Of a stretch of DNA of 8,898 bases, positions 5,187 through 8,898 are shown piece by piece. Position numbers and translations under genes: made by a program. This DNA is from an uncultured Anaerolineae bacterium. Its GTDB lineage: Bacteria; Chloroflexota; Anaerolineae; Anaerolineales; UBA11858. Location: contig CALCSH010000277.1 of NCBI GenBank assembly GCA_937893815.1, positions 1-8,898 of the forward strand, read 5' to 3'. Positions within the stretch are counted from its first letter, which is position 1. The number at the start of each line of letters is the position of its first letter. The notes under the pieces were generated by a model. The model was not told the origin of the DNA and searched no databases. It saw only the letters and a list, made by a program, of their open reading frames with translations.

Positions 5187-7008
5187 GTCTACAATTGCCA
5201 TGCAAAAACACCATCGAGCTATTTCTATCATTTGGGGTTGTCTAATTTTGTTTGCCCTGACCCTCGCTTCGCCGATCACCGCCCTGGCGGAAAGCGGCGT
5301 ACAGCGTTTTGGCGCGATATATCAGGCCTGGATCGACCCAGACCCCAGCAACCCCGGCGCAGAATTCAGCAACGCCATCGCCATGCATGGAAAAACCCTT
5401 GTGGTTGGAGCCCGGTATGATAATGCTGTTGTCGGCGTTGATACGATCTACTATGTGGGGGCGGTTTACGTTTACGTGCTGGAAGAGAATACCTGGGTGC
5501 TGCAAGCACGCCTCTCTCCTGGCGATCCCGAAAGCGGCGACCTGTTTGGTAGCTCGGTGGACATCTACGGCGATACGCTTGTCGTAGGTGCGTTGGGCAG
5601 CGATGGTATCGATGATGCGGATGAATATGCCCCGGAAATGGGGGCTATCTACATCTTCACGCGCAGCGGCACAACCTGGAGCCAGCAGGCGAAAATTGAG
5701 CCGTTGGATGGACTTGAAGACGATAACTTCGGCAACGCTGTTTCACTGATCGGTGATCGCGTTGTCGTGGGCGCCAGCGCCAAAGATATTGGTAAAATCC
5801 AAAACGCGGGCAAAGTATATTCGTTTTATCGTAACGGCAGCAAATGGTATGCCGCCCAGAGCATCACCGCCCCCAAAACTGAAAAAGATGCCGCCTTTGG
5901 CTCATCCTTAGATTATGATGGTTCGCGCGTAGTGATTGGTGCGCAGGCCGAAAACAAGATCGGCACGGCGTATGTTTTTTACCGCACGGGGAGTAAATGG
6001 GCGTTTGAATCCACGCTGGAGGTGGATGACGATCAACAAGGGGATAATTTTGGCATGTCGGTGGCCATTGATGGTGAAACGATAGTCGTTGGCGCGCCAT
6101 TTTCGAACCCCAATTTAGGATTCGGCGAAGTGGTCAATGCTGGGGCAGCCTATATTTACCGAAAAGGAGCCGGAGGGTGGCGACAAGAAACCAGGTTGGT
6201 CTCCGAAAATGCGGCTGTCTTTAGCCATTTTGGAAAATATGTGAGCACCAACAATAACCGAGTCATTGTTGGCGCCACGGGGTATAGCATTGGCAATATT
6301 TCTCGTGCCGGTTCGGCGTATGTATACGATCGGGATGGCGGTGAGTGGAATTTGCAAACGCAAATTTTCTCAGCCGACCCATATATCGATGCAGAGTTTG
6401 GCGCCAGTATTACTTTTAATGATGATCTGATTTTTATCGGTGAACCAGGTAGTAATACCCTCAATCACCCCGGTCGAGTTCATATGTATTCACTGAGTGA
6501 GGGCGTATTGCCAGAAACCGGATTTGCCCCACATTCAGCGAAAGCGCTCTCGCTTGCGCCGCTCGTGGCCGAATCCAGCCTGGGAGATGTTCAGATTAGC
6601 ATCCCAGAGATTGGCTTGCAGACCGAAATTGTCTCTGTTCAGCGCGCGGCCAACTCCTGGGATGTGAGCTGGCTGACAACCTCCGTGGGGCATCTCGCCG
6701 GGACAGCGTACCCTACGCATGTGGGCAATTCGGTGCTCGCCGGGCATGTCAACCTGCCGGATGGCAGTAACGGCCCCTTCGCTGCCATCGACCAACTCCA
6801 GTGGGGAGATGAGATTATCCTGCAACTGGATGGCGTTGATTTTGTGTATGAAGTGCGCGCCATCTATACCATCCATCCCCGAAATTTAGATATTCTCGAA
6901 AAAAGTGACGGTTACGCCTGGCTGACCTTGATTACTTGCACCCAATATGACGAAAATATTGGTATTTTCAAACAGCGCGTTGTGATCGAGGCCGTGCGCG
7001 TGCGCTAG
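5185..7008 (+). CDS. Secreted seven-repeat FG-GAP beta-propeller fused to a C-terminal sortase domain
   Basis: Numbering is from GTG 5185 (607 residues); ATG 5200 (602 residues) is equally possible, and neither has a Shine-Dalgarno. A signal peptide ends near ITALA|ES (cleavage after about residue 35). Residues 41-438 hold seven repeats of the pattern FGxS, VVGA and GAxYVY (for example LFGSS/TLVVGA/GAIYIF and NFGMS/TIVVGA/GAAYIY), as expected for an FG-GAP seven-bladed propeller. LPETG is at 442-446, followed by a sortase fold (466-607) with GNSVLAGHV (His521), TLITCTQYD (Cys585) and KQRVV (Arg598). All three catalytic residues are present, so transpeptidase activity is plausible. No C-terminal membrane anchor is seen. 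Propellers of this type usually bind ligands or other surface proteins. It follows the exporter operon but appears to have its own promoter. Confidence 0.93.
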   Translation: MSTIAMQKHHRAISIIWGCLILFALTLASPITALAESGVQRFGAIYQAWIDPDPSNPGAEFSNAIAMHGKTLVVGARYDNAVVGVDTIYYVGAVYVYVLEENTWVLQARLSPGDPESGDLFGSSVDIYGDTLVVGALGSDGIDDADEYAPEMGAIYIFTRSGTTWSQQAKIEPLDGLEDDNFGNAVSLIGDRVVVGASAKDIGKIQNAGKVYSFYRNGSKWYAAQSITAPKTEKDAAFGSSLDYDGSRVVIGAQAENKIGTAYVFYRTGSKWAFESTLEVDDDQQGDNFGMSVAIDGETIVVGAPFSNPNLGFGEVVNAGAAYIYRKGAGGWRQETRLVSENAAVFSHFGKYVSTNNNRVIVGATGYSIGNISRAGSAYVYDRDGGEWNLQTQIFSADPYIDAEFGASITFNDDLIFIGEPGSNTLNHPGRVHMYSLSEGVLPETGFAPHSAKALSLAPLVAESSLGDVQISIPEIGLQTEIVSVQRAANSWDVSWLTTSVGHLAGTAYPTHVGNSVLAGHVNLPDGSNGPFAAIDQLQWGDEIILQLDGVDFVYEVRAIYTIHPRNLDILEKSDGYAWLTLITCTQYDENIGIFKQRVVIEAVRVR

Positions 7009-7060
7009 AAACTGGGTCTTTAGCAACTACCACGGGGATTCCCGGAGACCCTAGAAACTG
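7005..7060. repeat. 10-bp direct repeats flanking a small hairpin at the propeller/sortase stop codon
   Basis: CTAGAAACTG occurs at 7005-7014 and exactly again at 7051-7060, 46 bp apart; the first copy contains the TAG stop. Between them GGGTCT (7014-7019) pairs with AGACCC (7046-7051), and a smaller CGGG/CCCG stem (7033-7036 with 7041-7044) lies inside. No T-run follows, so this is not a convincing terminator. It may be a small inserted or duplicated element. Confidence 0.5.
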
Positions 7061-7115
7061 CAAGGCCAATTCACCTTGATTTCGATTACAATTGACTAGA
7101 ACTTGGTGATGCCCC

Positions 7116-7152
7116 AACCAGGAATTCGGGATGTATCTCCGTTTTCCTGGTT
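7116..7152 (+). promoter_or_regulatory. Stem-loop in the 5' leader of the NBR1/CARDB lipoprotein gene
   Basis: AACCAGGAA (7116-7124) pairs perfectly with TTCCTGGTT (7144-7152). The 19-base interior can add CGG/CCG (7127-7129 with 7139-7141) and GA/TC pairs. It ends 43 bases before the ATG. A possible -10 hexamer, TACAAT (7087-7092), lies just upstream without a good -35. The stem-loop could be a leader structure, or a weak transcription end for the preceding gene since it is followed by TTCATTATC rather than a T-run. Confidence 0.45.
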
Positions 7153-7183
7153 TCATTATCAAGACAATTCAAATGAACAAGTT

Positions 7184-7187
7184 GAGG
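7184..7187 (+). promoter_or_regulatory. Ribosome binding site fixing the start at 7196
   Basis: GAGG lies eight bases before ATG 7196. That ATG is followed directly by a proper lipoprotein signal peptide, whereas the upstream in-frame GTG at 7103 would add 31 polar residues before it. The start at 7196 is therefore preferred. A perfect 12-bp palindrome, TCATACGTATGA (7188-7199), overlaps the start codon. Confidence 0.8.
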
Positions 7188-7195
7188 TCATACGT

Positions 7196-8245
7196 ATGAA
7201 TACAAAAAAACTCATTCTCCTGTTGAGCGTTGGCGCGCTGTTGCTGTTTTTCAGCGGCTGCGATTTCACCGGCAGCGAAGGGGAAGAAACCCTCTCTGCG
7301 GAGAAAATTCTTACCGCAGTTGCCGAAACGGTATCCGCTAGCCTTTCACTGACGCCGCCCGCCACCGAAACCCCCATCCCTACAGCCACAGCCACAGAAA
7401 CTGTCACCCCCACCGCCTCTCCGACTTTCACCAGCAGCCCCACAACGGTGGTTGTCGTGAATCCACCCGCATCGGGCGGGCAAACCAATACCTGCGACAG
7501 CGCCGCCTTTGTCAGCGATGTCACCATCCCCGACGGCACAGTAATTGCGCCCGGTGCGACCTTTACCAAAACCTGGCGTATAAAAAACGCCGGCACCTGT
7601 GCCTGGAACACCAGCTACTCGGTAGTGTTCGTAAGCGGCACACAAATGGGTGGTGCCAGCCCGCAGCTATTGACTGCTGAAGTCGCCCCCGGCTCATCCG
7701 TGGATATTTCTATTACCATGATTGGCCCCGCCACAGCAGGTAGCTATACTGGCTATTGGCAGCTCAAAAATGCTGCCGGGGTTGCCTTTGCGCAATCGTT
7801 CTACGTGCAAATTCAGGTTTCAGGCGTTGCAACAACACCCACGGCCACGGCTACAGGGCCGACGCCTACAAGTAATGCTACCAATGTTGTATGCGTAGCC
7901 GGTATGCCGGACCTAAAAATTACCAGCATGTCCTTTGACCCCTCACCCGATAAAGGTAAGAGTTTCACCATTCGGGTTGTGGTTGAAAATATCTGTGGTA
8001 CCGATGCAGGTCCCTTCCTGGTGGAGTGGTGGTCAGACCAAAGTAATGATAATGCCGCTACAAAAACAACCTGGAATGTTTCTTCACTGGCCGCCGGAGG
8101 CAGTAAAACGCTGGAATATACCTACTCGGCAGGGTACGATAATTCAAATACGTATACATCCAAAACTTTTGCCGATGCCAATACTCAGGTTGCCGAAAGC
8201 AACGAGGGCAATAATGTGATGACTAGCACGTTCGAAGTAAAATAA
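7196..8245 (+). CDS. Surface lipoprotein with NBR1-type Ig domain and CARDB domain
   Basis: The protein has 349 residues counted from ATG 7196. MNTKKLILLLSVGALLLFFSGC is a lipoprotein signal (Cys22 as lipidated residue). A short helical stretch (about 31-50) and a Thr/Pro-rich linker (52-84) lead to an NBR1-FW-like Ig domain (about 100-209). This has its characteristic aromatic pattern: KTWRIKNAGTCAW (Trp127, Trp137) and GYWQLKN (Trp188), with Cys100 and Cys135 as a possible disulfide pair. A second Thr/Pro linker (212-229) precedes a CARDB-type adhesion/Ig domain (about 237-349), which ends with the typical VAESNEGNNV. Cys233 and Cys267 may pair. No enzyme motif is seen; the likely role is binding or display at the cell surface. 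It follows the propeller/sortase gene by 187 bp with its own leader and is closed by an intrinsic terminator. Confidence 0.92.
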   Translation: MNTKKLILLLSVGALLLFFSGCDFTGSEGEETLSAEKILTAVAETVSASLSLTPPATETPIPTATATETVTPTASPTFTSSPTTVVVVNPPASGGQTNTCDSAAFVSDVTIPDGTVIAPGATFTKTWRIKNAGTCAWNTSYSVVFVSGTQMGGASPQLLTAEVAPGSSVDISITMIGPATAGSYTGYWQLKNAAGVAFAQSFYVQIQVSGVATTPTATATGPTPTSNATNVVCVAGMPDLKITSMSFDPSPDKGKSFTIRVVVENICGTDAGPFLVEWWSDQSNDNAATKTTWNVSSLAAGGSKTLEYTYSAGYDNSNTYTSKTFADANTQVAESNEGNNVMTSTFEVK

Positions 8246-8289
8246 ACGCCTACGCCAACACAGCATTGCCATTCGTGCTACATACACAG

Positions 8290-8344
8290 AGGTGACTGCC
8301 ACCCTTCTCCCTTTGGGAGTGCTACACCAAAGGGACTGTCACCT
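8290..8344. repeat. Imperfect hairpin with AGGTGAC/GTCACCT ends
   Basis: AGGTGAC (8290-8296) pairs with GTCACCT (8338-8344), and CCCTTTGG (8309-8316) pairs with CCAAAGGG (8327-8334). An alternative local stem CTCCC-TTT-GGGAG (8307-8319) excludes the second pairing. It lies between the lipoprotein stop and its terminator. The outer arms match those of the inverted repeat at 5151-5186. It may be a degenerate dispersed repeat. Confidence 0.45.
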
Positions 8345-8358
8345 GAAGCCCGAACCCC

Positions 8359-8397
8359 AAAGTGTGTAGGAGAATTCACCCTCTTACACACTTTTTT
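8359..8397 (+). terminator. Intrinsic (rho-independent) terminator
   Basis: AAAGTGTGTAGGAG (8359-8372) pairs with CTCTTACACACTTT (8381-8394) as a 14-bp stem with one G-T pair and an eight-base loop. The T-run (8392-8397) begins inside the right arm and extends past it. It lies 113 bases after the lipoprotein stop, in the right orientation. Confidence 0.8.
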
Positions 8398-8490
8398 ACG
8401 AAACTGACGCGCTACGGTAAAATAGACACAGGTTTTGGCAAAAAGTGTACTCATCAACAGTACTTTGAACAATCAGCTATATCGCCATAT

Positions 8491-8570
8491 CTGTCATTGC
8501 GAGCGCAGCGAAGCAATCTGCGCTCATATCTGGAGATTGCTTCGGGCAAAATACGCCCTCGCAATGACAG
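8491..8570. repeat. CATTGCGAG-type dispersed palindromic repeat (MITE/REP-like)
   Basis: CTGTCATTGCGAG (8491-8503) pairs perfectly with 8558-8570, and CGAAGCAATCT (8509-8519) pairs with 8534-8544. The asymmetric interior includes a small GGGC/GCCC stem (8544-8547 with 8555-8558). The motif TCATTGCGAGCGnAGCGAAGCAATC is recognised from memory as a repeat scattered through intergenic regions of many bacteria. Its accidental translation gives the familiar SLRAQRSN...PRNDR false peptide. Confidence 0.85.
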
Positions 8571-8608
8571 GAAATAGTTCACACTTCCGTTGATGAATAC
8601 AGATTTGG

Positions 8609-8689
8609 GCAAAAAGGCACTTTGTAAGCCGTTCGTTTCGCACCAAAGGGTGTGTTTTAGAAATCCCAGGCGCTAGTATTCGTTTGAGC
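8609..8689 (+). repeat. Diverged direct repeat, copy A
   Basis: GCAAAAAGGCACTTTGTAA at the start and TTTCGCACCAA (8636-8646) recur in copy B exactly 173 bp downstream. Over the first 38 bases, 32 are identical without gaps, and five of the six differences are transitions. Similarity continues with one gap through TTTAGAAATCCC-like sequence and ends near ATTCGTTTGAG. The function is unknown. Confidence 0.7.
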
Positions 8690-8739
8690 GGCTCAAATAT
8701 TTTTTTGAGCGGCTCTAATTTTATTTTGAGCCTGTCAAA
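8683..8739. promoter_or_regulatory. Three 15-bp dyad sites at exact 21-bp period
   Basis: TTTGAGCGGCTCAAA (8683-8697) is a palindrome around a three-base centre. TTTGAGCGGCTCTAA (8704-8718) and TTTGAGCCTGTCAAA (8725-8739) are close variants, each 21 bp after the previous one, with AT-rich six-base spacers. A 21-bp period is two helical turns, placing all three sites on the same DNA face. This fits cooperative binding of a dimeric regulator. Iterons of an origin are a less likely alternative, since no rep gene is in view. Confidence 0.55.
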
Positions 8740-8781
8740 AAATGAAATGCTAGTCTCCCAGGAATTTTGCTGCCAGCCTGA

Positions 8782-8866
8782 GCAAAAAGGCCCTTTGTAA
8801 ACTATTTATTTCGCACCAACGGTACGTTTCAGAAACCCTTGTGACCCTGGCAATTCGCTTTGAGAA
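8782..8866 (+). repeat. Diverged direct repeat, copy B
   Basis: This is the partner of copy A. It starts GCAAAAAGGCCCTTTGTAA, has TTTCGCACCAA at 8809-8819, and continues through TTTCAGAAACCC to ATTCGCTTTGAG. At the place where copy A enters the first 15-bp dyad, copy B has only the left half-site TTTGAG followed by AAACCTC, so the dyad is degenerate here. Confidence 0.65.
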
Positions 8867-8898
8867 ACCTCGCTAATGATCCTAGAAGTAGGAATCTA

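Larger units (their letters stand above)
8246..8898. other. 653-bp gene-free region rich in repeats
   Basis: After the lipoprotein stop there is no open frame with coding character on either strand. The region contains, in order, a hairpin-forming stretch (8290-8344), an intrinsic terminator (8359-8397), a CATTGCGAG-type palindrome (8491-8570), a diverged direct repeat (8609-8689 and 8782-8866) and three phased dyads (8683-8739). Short frames at 8278-8472 (minus) and 8362-8577 (plus) run through these elements and are judged spurious. A gene beyond the right edge may use the region as its upstream control. Confidence 0.7.

Noticed and set aside
7103..7195. Upstream GTG extension of the NBR1/CARDB lipoprotein
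   Set aside because: It would bury the lipoprotein signal peptide behind 31 polar residues and lacks the well-placed GAGG site found before ATG 7196.
8362..8577. 71-codon frame through the terminator and the CATTGCGAG repeat
   Set aside because: The peptide is a translation of a known dispersed palindrome and a terminator stem, a common annotation artefact.
8683..8739. Replication-origin iterons
   Set aside because: There is no replication initiator gene, no DnaA-box cluster and no plasmid gene in the window. An operator array explains the phased dyads more simply.

Overview
The window looks like a chromosomal segment of a Chloroflexota bacterium, probably of the Anaerolineae. This is inferred from protein style rather than from any marker gene. 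The clues are a C-terminal sortase domain preceded by LPETGF on a seven-bladed FG-GAP propeller protein, an NBR1-Ig/CARDB lipoprotein with Thr/Pro-rich linkers, a split MacAB-type exporter, and intergenic spacers full of palindromes and heptanucleotide repeats. No rRNA, tRNA, CRISPR array, transposase or phage gene is visible.

Layout. Positions 1-183 (minus strand) hold the first 61 codons of a membrane protein that runs off the left edge; it could be a sensor kinase. A divergent intergenic region (184-536) follows, with a perfect 16-bp palindrome and a 109-bp palindromic element. Next comes a co-directional four-gene cluster: a HlyD/MacA-like adaptor (537-2153), a MacB/LolD-type ATPase (2248-2964), a MacB/FtsX-type permease (3043-4272) and a small lipoprotein (4348-5010). 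Together these encode a YknXYZ/MacAB-like exporter with an accessory surface lipoprotein. Each of the three spacers between these genes contains G-rich short repeats, a TAGGAA-type centre and C-rich short repeats.

A second large palindromic element (5014-5143) closes the cluster. It has the same 26-3-26 core geometry and the same GAA loop as the first, but a different sequence. A TATAAT box framed by a 10-bp inverted repeat then leads into a secreted FG-GAP propeller/sortase fusion (5185-7008). After a hairpin-bearing spacer comes a cell-surface lipoprotein with an NBR1-type Ig domain and a CARDB domain (7196-8245), followed by a convincing intrinsic terminator (8359-8397).

The last 500 bases hold no gene. 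They contain a CATTGCGAG-type dispersed palindrome, an approximately 80-bp diverged direct repeat, and three 15-bp dyad sites spaced exactly 21 bp apart, which look like an operator array.

Taken together, the window encodes envelope functions: one exporter operon and two exported surface proteins. I see no clear defence system or biosynthetic cluster. The most unusual material is the intergenic repeat structure and the LPETG-plus-sortase fusion.
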